Assembly: GCF_000337535.1 (NCBI RefSeq)
Contig: NZ_AOIP01000053.1
Span: 18,506 to 82,505 of the forward strand
Direction of reading: 5' to 3'
DNA length: 64,000 bases
Source: Natrialba aegyptia DSM 13077
Lineage (GTDB): Archaea; Halobacteriota; Halobacteria; Halobacteriales; Natrialbaceae
In this document: piece by piece, positions 1 to 9,321 of the stretch
Layout of the letters: each line of letters starts with the position of its first letter
Position numbering within the stretch: the first letter of the stretch is position 1
The notes under the pieces: generated by a model
Told to the model about the DNA's origin: nothing
What the model saw: the letters and a program-made list of their open reading frames with translations, nothing else
Database searches by the model: none
Program-made: the position numbers and the translations under genes

Positions 1-1
1 A

Positions 2-937
2 GCCGACGCCATCGAGGACTACGTCACTGCCCACGGACCCGAGACGGCCGCGATCGTCGGCGGGGGCTACGTCGGCATCGAGATGGCCGAGGCGCTGTCG
101 GCCCGCGGAATCGACGTGCACCTCTACGAAATGCTGCCTCACGTCCTCCAGCCGTTCGGCGAGGCCGTCGCCGAGGTCGTCGAGGATCACCTCCGCGAGC
201 AGGGGATCGAACTGCACCTCGAGACCCCTGTGTCGGGCTTCGACGGCGCTGATCGGGTCGAAACCGTCGAACTCGAGGACGGGACCGTCGACGCCGACGT
301 CGCGATCGTCGGCGTCGGCGTCGCGCCCAACACCGACCTCGCCGAGGAGGCCGGAATCGAACTCGGACCGACCGAAGCCATCGAGACCGACGAGTACGGG
401 CGTACGAACGACGAGAACGTCTACGCGGCAGGTGACTGCGCCGAGGCAACTAACGTCGTGACCGGCGAACCGGATCACGTCCCGCTGGCGCTGACCGCCA
501 ACCGCGCGGGCCGGGCGATTGGACAGACCGTCACCGGCGATCCCACGCCGACCGGCGGTACCGCCGGAACCGCGATCGTGAAGGCGTTCGACCTCGGGGC
601 CGCTCGGACCGGTATCATCGACGAAGACCGAGCGCACGAGGCTGGGTTCGATCCCGTTTCCGTGACGGTTTCGGCGTCGACCCGCGCTCACTACTATCCC
701 GACGGCGCGGAACTCACCGTCACGCTGGTCGCCGACCGCGAGAGCGGGAAGCTGCTCGGCGGCACCGTCGTCGGCCGCGAGGGTGCGAAGCGCATCGACA
801 CGGTCGCGACGGCGCTGACGAGCGGAATGACCGTCTCCGAACTGCAGAACGCGGACCTGGCGTACGCGCCGCCCTTCAGCCCCGTCTGGGATCCGATCCT
901 CACGGCGGCGAAAGTCCTCTCGGGGAAACTCGAGTGA
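2..937 (+). CDS. FAD/NAD(P)-dependent disulfide oxidoreductase, 5' truncated
   Basis: The frame is open from the first bases, so the N-terminus lies outside the window and only about the last 310 residues are seen. They begin just before a Rossmann NAD(P)-binding motif (GGGYVGIEMAEAL), followed by the closing FAD motif (YAAGDCAE) and a C-terminal dimerisation domain. This order is typical of the CoA-disulfide reductase/NADH oxidase group of pyridine nucleotide-disulfide oxidoreductases, which run to about 450 residues. The first FAD-binding motif and the active-site cysteine would lie in the missing 130-150 residues, so the substrate cannot be decided. The stop nearly abuts the next start, which suggests co-transcription. 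Confidence 0.85.
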   Translation, partial: ADAIEDYVTAHGPETAAIVGGGYVGIEMAEALSARGIDVHLYEMLPHVLQPFGEAVAEVVEDHLREQGIELHLETPVSGFDGADRVETVELEDGTVDADVAIVGVGVAPNTDLAEEAGIELGPTEAIETDEYGRTNDENVYAAGDCAEATNVVTGEPDHVPLALTANRAGRAIGQTVTGDPTPTGGTAGTAIVKAFDLGAARTGIIDEDRAHEAGFDPVSVTVSASTRAHYYPDGAELTVTLVADRESGKLLGGTVVGREGAKRIDTVATALTSGMTVSELQNADLAYAPPFSPVWDPILTAAKVLSGKLE

Positions 938-942
938 CGGCG

Positions 943-2235
943 ATGACCGACGAACTCGAGACCTACGTCGCCGATCACCGCGCGGACCTGATCGACCTCG
1001 CGCTCGAGCTGTTGGCGATCGATACCGCGAACCCGCCGGGCGACACGCGCGAGATCGTCTCGCTGCTCGAGGAGTCCCTGTCGCAGCTCCCGGTCGACGT
1101 CGAGCGGTTCGCGGTCGATCCCGCGAAGCCGAACCTCCTCGTGACGCTGCCGGGCGCGAGCGACCGAACGCTGCTGTACAACGGGCACCTCGATACGGTG
1201 CCGTTCGACCGCGACGCCTGGTTGCACGATCCCCTCGGCGAGCGCGTCGACAACCGGGTCTACGGGCGCGGCGCGACGGACATGAAGGGTGCGATCGCCG
1301 CGATGCTGTTCGCAATCCGCGCGTTCACTGAGACCGACACCGAACCGCCCGTCGACCTCGCGTTCGCGTTCGTCAGCGATGAGGAGGTCGGCGGCGCAGG
1401 GCTCCCCGCGTTGCTCGAGGCCGACCGGCTCGACGCCGACGCCTGCGTCATCGGCGAGCCGACCTGCGAGAGCGACCGCCACTCCGTAACGGTCGCCGAT
1501 CGGGGCAGCATCTGGCTGACACTCGAGGCGACTGGCGAGAGCGCGCACGGCTCGCGGCCGGTACTGGGCGAAAACGCGATCGACCGGCTCTACGACGCAG
1601 TCACGACGCTACGAGAACGGTTCGGCGTGCGGCGGCTCGAACTCGAACCCGCGCTCGAGCCGGTCGTCGACGAATCGATCGCGTTCTACGAGCCGATGAT
1701 GGGCGCCGAGACCGCCCGCGAACTGTTCGAAACGCCGACGATCAACCTCGGCGTCCTCGAGGGCGGGGACGCGATCAATAGCGTTCCGCGGGCCGCCCGG
1801 GCGGAGATCGATATTCGATTGACCGCCAGCGTCCGGACATCCGACATCCTCTCAGAGATCCGAGAGTGTGTCGCCGACTGCGAGGGAATCACAGTCGCCG
1901 ACGTCTCCTGGAGCGTCGGCACTGCCGAACCGATCGACAGTCCGCTCGTCGAGGCCGTCGCCTCGAGCGCCGAAGCAACGACCAGCGAACGGGTGTACCG
2001 CCGGAGCGCGACCGGCGGTGGCGACGCGAAGAAACTTCGCAACGCCGGCGTCCCGACAGTGGAGTTCGCGCTCGGGACGGATACCGTGCACGCGGTCGAC
2101 GAGTACACGACCGTCAACGCGCTCGTCGGAAACGCGACGGTGTACGCGCGCCTGCCCGAAGTATGGGCGTCCGCAGTCGACGGGACGGGTCCGTCCGATC
2201 CCCATGCCTCAGCGTGGGATTCGGGAAACGCTTAA
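943..2235 (+). CDS. M20-family metallopeptidase (ArgE/DapE type)
   Basis: Zinc-dependent amidohydrolase of the ArgE/DapE/ACY1/CPG2 superfamily, about 430 residues, the usual length. Visible motifs in order are GHLDTVP with the first metal ligand, GATDMKG with the bridging Asp, SDEEVGG with the catalytic and metal-binding Glu pair, a dimerisation lid with SAHGSRP, and a C-terminal HAVDEY with the last His ligand. All key ligands are present, so it should be active. The exact substrate (acyl-amino acid, succinyl-diaminopimelate or peptide) cannot be read from sequence. ATG at 943 is chosen; a GTG at 934 overlapping the upstream stop is the alternative. It is probably translationally coupled to the oxidoreductase before it. 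Confidence 0.88.
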   Translation: MTDELETYVADHRADLIDLALELLAIDTANPPGDTREIVSLLEESLSQLPVDVERFAVDPAKPNLLVTLPGASDRTLLYNGHLDTVPFDRDAWLHDPLGERVDNRVYGRGATDMKGAIAAMLFAIRAFTETDTEPPVDLAFAFVSDEEVGGAGLPALLEADRLDADACVIGEPTCESDRHSVTVADRGSIWLTLEATGESAHGSRPVLGENAIDRLYDAVTTLRERFGVRRLELEPALEPVVDESIAFYEPMMGAETARELFETPTINLGVLEGGDAINSVPRAARAEIDIRLTASVRTSDILSEIRECVADCEGITVADVSWSVGTAEPIDSPLVEAVASSAEATTSERVYRRSATGGGDAKKLRNAGVPTVEFALGTDTVHAVDEYTTVNALVGNATVYARLPEVWASAVDGTGPSDPHASAWDSGNA

Positions 2236-2254
2236 CCCACGATAGTTCTTATTT

Positions 2255-2473
2255 GTGGGTATAAAGCACAATATTGGATGGAGAGATCAGATCGCCCGCG
2301 CGGTCGGCGGTGCGGGACTGGCTGCCATCGCTATTGCAGCGCTCAGCGGCGCGCTTGATGTCGGAACAACGCTCAGTGCCGTCACGCTGATGATTGGGGG
2401 CATCCTCCTCGGGACAGCGCTGACTCAAACCTGCCTCCTGTACCGAATTCTGGGATTCGACACTGCCGCATAA
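2255..2473 (+). CDS. YgaP-type two-helix membrane protein (DUF2892)
   Basis: A 72-residue protein with a basic N-terminus (KHNIGWRDQIARAVGG) followed by two hydrophobic helices (about residues 20-38 and 40-58) and a CLLYRILGF end. This layout matches the inner-membrane YgaP-like transmembrane domain (DUF2892), often found alone in archaea and fused to rhodanese in bacteria. The function is unknown but the family is linked to sulfurtransferases, which fits the rhodanese gene nearby. The start codon is GTG. It lies 19 nt after the peptidase and 7 nt before the next gene. Confidence 0.75.
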   Translation: MGIKHNIGWRDQIARAVGGAGLAAIAIAALSGALDVGTTLSAVTLMIGGILLGTALTQTCLLYRILGFDTAA

Positions 2474-2480
2474 CCGAACC

Positions 2481-3110
2481 ATGGATACAGAACGATTCCA
2501 GAACACGGGACAACCCGATTGGGACTGGTGGGGAAGACTGTGGCCGACGCCGGGGGCGACACTCCGCCGCCTGGGAATCACCCCTGATCAGACGGTCGCG
2601 GAGGTCGCCTGCGGGAACGGCTACTTCGCGCTTCCCGCGGCCCAGATCACGGATCCCAACCCAGTCTACGCGCTTGACCTTGAGGAATCCCTACTCGAGG
2701 AGTGTACCCACCTCGCCGAGCGACAAGAGATAGAGAACGTCGTCCCCATTCACGGCGACGCGTGACGGATGTCTCAGTTACTCCCGGAGCGAGTCGACGT
2801 CGTCCTGGTCGCGAACACGTTCCACGGCATCGATGACAAACGGGCGTTCGTCGAGGAAGCAGCAGAATCACTCCGACTGGGCGGGCGATTCGTCGTCGTT
2901 AACTGGTACGATCGGCCGTGCGAGACGACCACCGTCGCGGGTGAGCCGCGGGGACCGCCGACCGACCTTCGGTTGTCGCCCGACGACGCAGCGGCCGCCG
3001 TGCTAGAGTGCGAGACGTTTTCCCTCAAGGAGCGGATCGAACTTCCGCCCTATCACTACGGGCTGCTGTTCGAACGAACGACGAGTGATTCGCCGGACGA
3101 CGATAGATAA
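2481..3110 (+). pseudogene. SAM-dependent methyltransferase interrupted by an in-frame stop
   Basis: Two open segments in the same frame, 2481-2765 and 2769-3110, together form a class I methyltransferase of about 209 residues. The first half has the SAM-binding motif (VAEVACGNGYFALPAA) and ends at GDA; the second begins at MSQLLPE and carries VVLVANTFHGI and GGRFVVVNW. They are separated only by a TGA codon at 2763-2765, where an Arg codon (CGA) would restore the protein by one transition. Either the gene is newly inactivated, or the stop is a sequence error, or the second ATG restarts translation. The rest of the frame shows no decay, so the lesion is recent or artefactual. Confidence 0.8.
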
Positions 3111-3211
3111 CTGTTATCCGTCGACCGGTAGCGAAATTCGCGTTCGGCCGCTCGGGACAGTATTTCATAGTATACCCAAGATTATTACCATCTGATTCCG
3201 TAGGAAGAGGT

Positions 3212-4368
3212 ATGAAGCCGAGCACGACGATGACGCCGACCGAACTCAGGGCGGATATCCCCGCCTTACAGAAAGGGGCCTATCTCAACTTCGGCGCTCA
3301 CGGTCCCAGTCCGAAATACGTCGTCGACGCCGCCGACGAGTTCGTCCGCGAGCACGAGTACGAGTCGCCGGTCGGGGACCACCCCTACGAGACGGCGTTT
3401 CGAGCCTTCGACCGCACTCGAGAGCGAGTCGCGTCGTTCGTCGGCTCCGACCCGGACGAAATAGCGCTCACCGAAAGCACGACGGCCGGGATCAACGCCG
3501 TCGCCAACGCGATCGACTGGCAGCCCGGCGACGTCGTCGTGCGGACGGACCTCGAGCACCCCGCCGGAATCCTCCCGTGGCAACGCCTCGAGCGAGAAGA
3601 CGTCGAGGTCCGAGTCGTCGAGACCGAAGCTGGTCGCGTCGATCTCGAGCGCTTCGCCGAGGCCGTCTCGGATGCCAGACTCGTCTGCTTCAGCGCGGTC
3701 ACGTGGACCCGCGGGACGCGGCTGCCGGTGACGGAACTGGTCGATATCGCCCACGACGCGGGTGCGCTCGCGCTCGTCGACGCCGTGCAGGTCCCCGGAC
3801 AACTACCAATGAACGTCGCGGAGTGGGGTGCTGATGCGGTCGCTGCTGCCGGCCATAAGTGGCTACTCGGGCTGTGGGGCGGCGGCTTCCTCTACGTCGA
3901 CCGTGACGTCGCTGAGGGTTTCGATCCGCGAACGGTCGGCTATCGAAGCGTCGAGACGCCATCCGACGATCCCTACAAGTACGCAGCCGGCGCACGTCGG
4001 TTCGAAGTTGGGTCAGCGAACCCGGCACCCCACGTCGCGCTCCGGGAAGCAATCAACGTGATCGATGAAGTCGGGATCGACCGGATCGAAGACCGCGTCC
4101 GCCGTCTCGCCGGTCGACTAGTAGACGGTGTCCCCGCTGACCGTCTTCTCAGCCCCTCAGTGCCGGAGTCGGGGCTCGTGACCATCGATGTTGACGATCC
4201 GGCGACGACGGTCGAACGGCTGGCTGCCGACGGGATCGTCGTCGAGCACTGCCATCTCCGACCGCCGTTCGAGCGTCCGTCCACGCAGTCAATACTGCAA
4301 ACGACATCGATCGACTGCTCGACGGACTGGAGCAAGAGTGGGAATCGCGGGAGCACAATGCAGGGTAA
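3212..4368 (+). pseudogene. Class V aminotransferase / cysteine desulfurase-like, frameshifted near the C-terminus
   Basis: PLP-dependent fold-type I enzyme. Visible are the N-terminal substrate loop (YLNFGAHGPSP), the phosphate-binding ESTTAGINAVAN, the PLP Asp region (LVDAVQVPGQ) and the Schiff-base lysine in AAAGHKWLLG. Up to about position 4243 the protein aligns well with the haloarchaeal family. After that the frame gives an unlike tail ending at 4399, while the neighbouring frame gives a family-like C-terminus (ASVHAVNTANDIDRLLDGLE) ending with TAA at 4366-4368. Adding one C between 4243 and 4244 restores the whole protein. The PLP core is intact. The substrate is unknown; cysteine desulfurase or isopenicillin-N epimerase-like activities are the nearest named relatives. 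Confidence 0.78.
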
Positions 4369-4410
4369 CGACTTGAGTACATGCTCTCGTAGGACGTGAA
4401 AGAGCATCGC

Positions 4411-6204
4411 ATGGATCTCGACACGGAATACATGGAGGAGTGGAAACGGCTCGACGGATCGGACGCGGCTGACCGCGATCAGGGACAAGCACCGGATGTG
4501 GTCTGTCTCCACGTCAGCGACCTTCACGGCCAGCTCGTTCCCGAATATCACGTCTACTACGATAATCCCGAATCGAACCCCGATTTCGACTTCGGTGGCG
4601 ACGACCGGATCCTCCGGCGCGGCGGCGGGATCCCGCTGTTGGCCGGCAAACTCAAAGAGATCCGCTCGGCTACCGATGAGACGCTTACGCTGATGAGCGG
4701 CGACACGTTCCACGGCACCGCGGTGACGACGTACACGAAGGGCAGGGCGATGCTAGAGCCGATAGCCGAGCACGTCGATCCGGACGTGTACGTTCCGGGG
4801 AACTGGGACTTCGGGAACGAGGCCGCCGAGGACGGGAACCTGCGGGACCTGATGGACGAACTCGAGGCGCAGGTGTTAGCGAACAACCTCTACGGGCCAG
4901 ATGCGGACGGGTTGCTGTTCGACCCCTACACGATTGAACGTGCGAACGGCGTCGACGTCGGAATCGTCGGGATGACGAACGTCTACGTCGACCGTATGGC
5001 GCCGGCGTTCCATGAGGGAAAGTACCGGTTCGGAAAACACCCAGCGTTGCTCGAGGAAGCCGCAGAATCCGTACGCAACGAGGGTGCCGATGTCGTCCTC
5101 GCGGTCACCGAGATCGGACTGCCGTGGGCCGTCCAAGCGGCGAAGGACATCGAGAGTATCGATGTTCTGTTCAGTGCGCATACTCACGAGTACACTCACG
5201 ATCCGATCCTGATCGATAAGACGGAGACGCTCGTCGTCGAATCAGGAACGGGCGACGGACTCGGCCGCGTGGACCTCCACATCGATGACGACGGCGTCGC
5301 ATTTCGCCACATCCTCTATTGTCTCGCCGAAGACCACGACTACACATCCGACCCGGCACCGGTGGCCGAACGGACGGTTGCGGATATTCGATCGCCGTTC
5401 TTCGACGACGAAACTTCCTACGAGCGAGGAGACGGAACCCTCGAGCGGCCGCTGGACACAGTCGTCGGGAGGACGGAGGGGTCACTCGATCGACAATCGT
5501 TCCTCGAGAGCGACTGGAACGCGCTGTTCGCCGACGCACTACGAACGTACTTCGGCACCGAATTAGCGGTCACCCACGGCTTCCGTTACGGTCCGGCAGT
5601 TCCCGCCGGCAAGATAACGCTTGAGCACCTATATCAAGCGTTTCCGATGACCGCACCAGTGGCCCGCGGCGAGGCGTACGGTCAGCAACTGCTGAACCAC
5701 ATGGAGGCGTTCCTCACTGACAACTTCACACCGTACGTTTACGAGCAAGAGGACGGTCGTGTCCGGAACTACTCTTCGAACGTGGAGGTGATCATCGATC
5801 CGACCGCGAAACGCGAACGCAGACTCGTCGGTCTCGTCGTCGACGGAGAACCGGTCGATCCCGAAGCGCACTACTCGATTGCGACGTTTACCCGCCCCGG
5901 TGATCCCGAACGGGATCTCGGAAACTGTGGCTTCCCGTTCCAAGATATCGACATTGAAGACGGCGTCGTTCCGGTTGACGTTGTCGTCGACTACCTCAAG
6001 GACTACTCGCCGATCGATTATGAGGAGACGACGCTCGTCCAGACGCCCGACAACGGCGGATGGGTCCAGAATACGCCCGCTGACGGACCGTACCCGTACG
6101 TCCAACCGGGAGTTGATTACGCCGGCGGAGATGAGTACTGCGAGACGCGGTTAATCCCAACCGGGACCCGCTTCCCCGAGAGCGGACGAAATCCGTACCG
6201 GTAG
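4411..6204 (+). CDS. 5'-nucleotidase-superfamily metallophosphoesterase with SoxB-like features
   Basis: About 597 residues. The N-terminal calcineurin-like domain has SDLHGQL, SGDTFHG, GNWDFG in place of the usual GNHE/GNHD, and a late SAHTHEYTH. The C-terminal 5'-nucleotidase domain carries THGFRYGPAVPAG and a run of aromatics near TDNFTPYVYEQ. Family knowledge: SoxB thiosulfohydrolases differ from nucleotidases by a GHWE-type motif in the same place, a GFRWG motif and a related C-terminal block. I therefore infer a SoxB-like sulfur or phosphate ester hydrolase, not firmly assigned. No signal peptide is seen. The rhodanese/MBL gene follows directly. An upstream GTG at 4396 could also be the start. 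Confidence 0.75.
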   Translation: MDLDTEYMEEWKRLDGSDAADRDQGQAPDVVCLHVSDLHGQLVPEYHVYYDNPESNPDFDFGGDDRILRRGGGIPLLAGKLKEIRSATDETLTLMSGDTFHGTAVTTYTKGRAMLEPIAEHVDPDVYVPGNWDFGNEAAEDGNLRDLMDELEAQVLANNLYGPDADGLLFDPYTIERANGVDVGIVGMTNVYVDRMAPAFHEGKYRFGKHPALLEEAAESVRNEGADVVLAVTEIGLPWAVQAAKDIESIDVLFSAHTHEYTHDPILIDKTETLVVESGTGDGLGRVDLHIDDDGVAFRHILYCLAEDHDYTSDPAPVAERTVADIRSPFFDDETSYERGDGTLERPLDTVVGRTEGSLDRQSFLESDWNALFADALRTYFGTELAVTHGFRYGPAVPAGKITLEHLYQAFPMTAPVARGEAYGQQLLNHMEAFLTDNFTPYVYEQEDGRVRNYSSNVEVIIDPTAKRERRLVGLVVDGEPVDPEAHYSIATFTRPGDPERDLGNCGFPFQDIDIEDGVVPVDVVVDYLKDYSPIDYEETTLVQTPDNGGWVQNTPADGPYPYVQPGVDYAGGDEYCETRLIPTGTRFPESGRNPYR

Positions 6205-6274
6205 CCGAGGATGCCTATGCAGGGATGAGAACTATCGGCGGCCTCGCACCAGATAGTATTGTAAGGTGATTCCA

Positions 6275-7423
6275 ATGGTGAACCAAATTTCCCCTGAACG
6301 GCTCGCGGATATGATTGACTCAAACGAGTCGTTCACGCTCGTCGATACGCGCCCTGAAGATAGTTACGACGGCTGGCGTATTCACGGCGCCGAGAACATC
6401 CCGTTCGGTCCGGGCAACGAGTTCGGGGACGAGGAACTCGAGCGCGTTGAGGAGGCCAAAGACGGAGATACAGTAGTCGCGATCTGTGGAAAGGGGCTTA
6501 CATCGACGCCGTTCAGCTTCGAACTCGAACAACACGGCTACGACGACGTGTCCGTCGTGAAGGGCGGCATGGAGGATTGGAGCAAAGTCTACGAGGTCGT
6601 TCCCGTCGAGACCGAAAACGACGACCTCGTCGTCCTGCAACTACAGCGACGGGCGAAGGGCTGTCTCGGCTACGTCGTCGGCTCGAGAGACGCCGAGTCG
6701 GCCGTCGTCGTCGATCCGACGCGACAGACGGACCAGTTCAAAATCGTCGCCGAGGAGGCCGGGCTGACGATCGAACGCGTCCTCGACACCCACGTCCACG
6801 CCGACCACATCTCGGGTGGATCGAAACTGGCGGCGGAGCTGGACGTCCCCTACCATCTCGGAGAACACGCGAGCGAGCGGGGCGTCGAGTACGACTATGA
6901 ACCTCTTGCCGACGGCGAGGCGATCGAACTCGGCGAGATCGAGATCGAAACGCTACACACGCCGGGGCATACGACCGAGATGGTCAACTACCTCGTCGAC
7001 GGCGAGGCGCTGCTGACCGGCGACACGCTATTCGTCGAGTCCGTCGGCCGGACGGAGCTTCAATTCGGCGACGAAGACGCGTCCCGCGGTGCCAAACTGC
7101 TGTACGAATCGATTCACGACACCATCCTCGAGTTACCGGATAAGACGCGGATCCTTCCGGGCCACGTTTCGGTCACGGAGGACAACCAATACGAGGTCGG
7201 CTCGCCTGGCGAACTGATCGGCGCTCGACTAGGTGACCTCCGCGACAACCTCGACCTACTGGGACTGGACGAGGACGAGTTCGTGGACCGATTGGTCGAC
7301 AATGCGCCCGACAAGCCACCGAACTACGAACGCGTGATCGAGATCAACACGGGTTCGGAGCCACCCGAGGACGAGTCCGAGGCGACGGAACTCGAGTTAG
7401 GGCCAAATAACTGCGCGGCCTAG
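6275..7423 (+). CDS. Rhodanese plus metallo-beta-lactamase fusion (persulfide dioxygenase-like)
   Basis: About 382 residues. An N-terminal rhodanese domain (residues 5-100) has its active-site Cys in AICGKGLTS; the second domain is a metallo-beta-lactamase fold with THVHADH, PGHT and GDTLF metal-ligand motifs, as in glyoxalase II and ETHE1-type persulfide dioxygenases. The probable role is oxidation or hydrolysis of sulfane sulfur carried on a thiol, in the cytoplasm. The start is decided by a strong Shine-Dalgarno (GGTGAT) four bases before ATG 6275; the upstream GTG at 6266 is part of that element. The gene follows the SoxB-like gene, supporting a sulfur-oxidation context. Confidence 0.85.
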   Translation: MVNQISPERLADMIDSNESFTLVDTRPEDSYDGWRIHGAENIPFGPGNEFGDEELERVEEAKDGDTVVAICGKGLTSTPFSFELEQHGYDDVSVVKGGMEDWSKVYEVVPVETENDDLVVLQLQRRAKGCLGYVVGSRDAESAVVVDPTRQTDQFKIVAEEAGLTIERVLDTHVHADHISGGSKLAAELDVPYHLGEHASERGVEYDYEPLADGEAIELGEIEIETLHTPGHTTEMVNYLVDGEALLTGDTLFVESVGRTELQFGDEDASRGAKLLYESIHDTILELPDKTRILPGHVSVTEDNQYEVGSPGELIGARLGDLRDNLDLLGLDEDEFVDRLVDNAPDKPPNYERVIEINTGSEPPEDESEATELELGPNNCAA

Positions 7424-7589
7424 TTCGCGCAGTCAGACTCGAATCGGTTCTATACGGTCGATCATCGGTTCCGTGGCACGTCTTCTACATTAGAATCCTT
7501 CCAGTCACCTCCTGCCTTGTTCTCTTTGCGAAATTCGCCCTTCGCTTGGGACGACAGGAGCGACCATGAACGGCTGCACCGGACCCGAA

Positions 7590-7973
7590 CTATAACGACT
7601 CGAGAACGCGTTCGAAGCGCTCGTAAGCATCGTCACCGATCGGGTCGAGTTCGTCGTCGTCAGTGACACCGATCAGACGCTGCGGGTCGACCGCGCTAAC
7701 GACGATGCCGTCGTCATCGTTGTACACGACGACGTTACACGGGAGCAACGTCCCGAGTTCGAGATCGTGCTCGAGTCCCTGATGGGCCAACTGCGGATTG
7801 CACGCACCCAGGATTCTATACTGCCGAAAGTCCTCGTCGAGTTTCTTTTTCAGCGTTTCCCGGACGTCGATATCGCAGAGCACGCCGAACCCCTCGTCCT
7901 CAAGGGCGTCGATCGTTTTCTCGACGATGTCGTCAAACTCGCCGTCGACTTGTGTACGAAGCGTATAGGACAT
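7590..7973 (-). CDS. DUF302 family protein
   Basis: A 127-residue cytoplasmic protein with the DUF302 pattern: an N-terminal DIVEKTIDALEDEGFGVL, a central ILGACNPQLAHQGL, and LLPCNVVVY with a conserved Cys. DUF302 proteins form small alpha/beta dimers and often occur near sulfur-oxidation or metal-resistance genes; their biochemical role is not established. The start MSYTLRT is chosen because family members begin there; the open frame continues 20 residues upstream without homology. It points towards the preceding rhodanese gene (convergent). Confidence 0.8.
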   Translation of the reverse strand: MSYTLRTQVDGEFDDIVEKTIDALEDEGFGVLCDIDVRETLKKKLDEDFRQYRILGACNPQLAHQGLEHDLELGTLLPCNVVVYNDDDGIVVSAVDPQRLIGVTDDDELDPIGDDAYERFERVLESL

Positions 7974-8083
7974 ACTGTACGACTGATTTCGAGAACGGTC
8001 GTAGTTGGGGTAGCAACAGCAAGCCTGCAGCACGTGCGTCAGTTTGAGGAAGACTGTAGTCCGTCCACGATGAAGGGCTTACT

Positions 8084-8746
8084 ATGGTTTCTCGTCGTAC
8101 CGTACGAGCGATCGCTGCCCTGCTCGGACTCACGCTGCTAGCCGGACTCGGATACGCCCTTCGGTGGCGATCGAACCCATCACCGTGCCCGTACGCCCAG
8201 CGCCACGCGATCGACTTCCCGCGTCCGGTCATTACTCGCTCCCGGCTGCGCGACGTACTCAAGCCCCAGCCCAGTGAACGTCTTCTCGAGGTCGGACCGG
8301 GAACCGGCTACTATACCGGGATGGTCGCACGGGCAATCGAACCGTCGGGGACACTGCACGCCGTGGACGTCCAATCGGAGATGGTCGAACACGTCCGAAC
8401 GCGAATGCGACAGGAAGGGAACCCGAACGTCGAACCGATCCGCGGCGACGCACGATCGCTTCCGTATCCGGACGACACGTTCGACGCTGCGTATCTGATC
8501 TTAGTCCTCGGGGAAATTCCTGACCAAGAGCGAGCCCTCGACGAACTCGAGCGGGTTTTGAAACCCGACGGTCGACTCGTCATCGGTGAGTCTCTCCCCG
8601 ACCCGCACTTCGTCGGGTTCGAAGGGCTGCGACGCCGTGTCGAACAGCGGGGACTGACGTTCGACGCGCGCGTCGGAACGCGAGTTGGGTATTTCACCCG
8701 CTTTGACGCGGGTATTTCAGATCGGTCGGCCGACTCTGTCGAATGA
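8084..8746 (+). CDS. Class I SAM-dependent methyltransferase with N-terminal membrane anchor
   Basis: About 220 residues. Residues 8-25 are a hydrophobic helix (AIAALLGLTLLAGLGYAL), then a short linker, then a Methyltransf_11-like domain with the SAM motif LLEVGPGTGYYT, the acidic AVDVQSEM, GDARSLPYPD and LKPDGRLVIGE. The methyl acceptor is unknown. The anchor implies work at the inner face of the membrane, such as on a lipid or quinone, but that is inference. It is divergent from the DUF302 gene. Confidence 0.8.
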   Translation: MVSRRTVRAIAALLGLTLLAGLGYALRWRSNPSPCPYAQRHAIDFPRPVITRSRLRDVLKPQPSERLLEVGPGTGYYTGMVARAIEPSGTLHAVDVQSEMVEHVRTRMRQEGNPNVEPIRGDARSLPYPDDTFDAAYLILVLGEIPDQERALDELERVLKPDGRLVIGESLPDPHFVGFEGLRRRVEQRGLTFDARVGTRVGYFTRFDAGISDRSADSVE

Positions 8747-8933
8747 GCGGTTGTTAGGTTACTGTGCAAAACCGATCGGGACGGTTCGACCGACGAAAGC
8801 GTTGTCACGTCTCTTCAATCATCCTCACCGAACCTCTACTTAGCGCGGTCCACGGATCGGTTCGTTCGTCGTAGTGTGGAGAATGAAGACAGCCTCGACT
8901 ATGGCTCTTATATTGTGCAATTCTCACAAAACC

Positions 8934-8939
8934 TTTAAA
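8934..8939 (+). promoter_or_regulatory. TATA-like box for the thioredoxin operon
   Basis: TTTAAA in the context ACCTTTAAAC lies about 26-30 nt before ATG 8965, the spacing expected for a leaderless haloarchaeal transcript. This favours 8965 over the GTG codons at 8959 and 8962. Confidence 0.6.
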
Positions 8940-8964
8940 CGCTATCAGTCCATACGTAGTGGTG

Positions 8965-9321
8965 ATGGCAACTGATGCACGCGGTGCCTCCGGAGAATCG
9001 CTCGACGAACCGATCTACATCGACGGGAGAAGCCACCTCGAGGACGTCACGACGGCGCACGACGTCGTTCTCGTGGACTTCTACGCCGACTGGTGTGGCC
9101 CCTGTCAGATGCTCAATCCCGTCCTCGAACAGCTCGCGGACACGACCGAGGCCGTAATCGCCAAGGTCGATGTCGACGAACACCAGCAACTCGCGGGCTC
9201 GTTCGGCGTTCGGGGTGTGCCAACGCTAGCCCTCTTCGCTGACGGCGAGCAGGTCGAACAGCAGTCCGGCGCGCTGCCGGAAGACCGACTCCGTAGCCTG
9301 ATCGAGAGATACACCGAATGA
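8965..9321 (+). CDS. trxA: Thioredoxin
   Basis: A 118-residue thioredoxin fold with the canonical WCGPC active site after VVLVDFYAD, and the cis-proline loop GVPTLALF. About 25 extra acidic residues precede the core. It reduces protein disulfides in the cytoplasm, using electrons from the reductase encoded directly downstream, whose start overlaps this stop (ATGA). The pair forms a clear operon. Confidence 0.95.
   Translation: MATDARGASGESLDEPIYIDGRSHLEDVTTAHDVVLVDFYADWCGPCQMLNPVLEQLADTTEAVIAKVDVDEHQQLAGSFGVRGVPTLALFADGEQVEQQSGALPEDRLRSLIERYTE

Noticed and set aside
24..449. Long Arg-rich open frame on the minus strand opposite the first gene
   Set aside because: Low-complexity shadow of a GC-rich coding region; no homology and no own start context.
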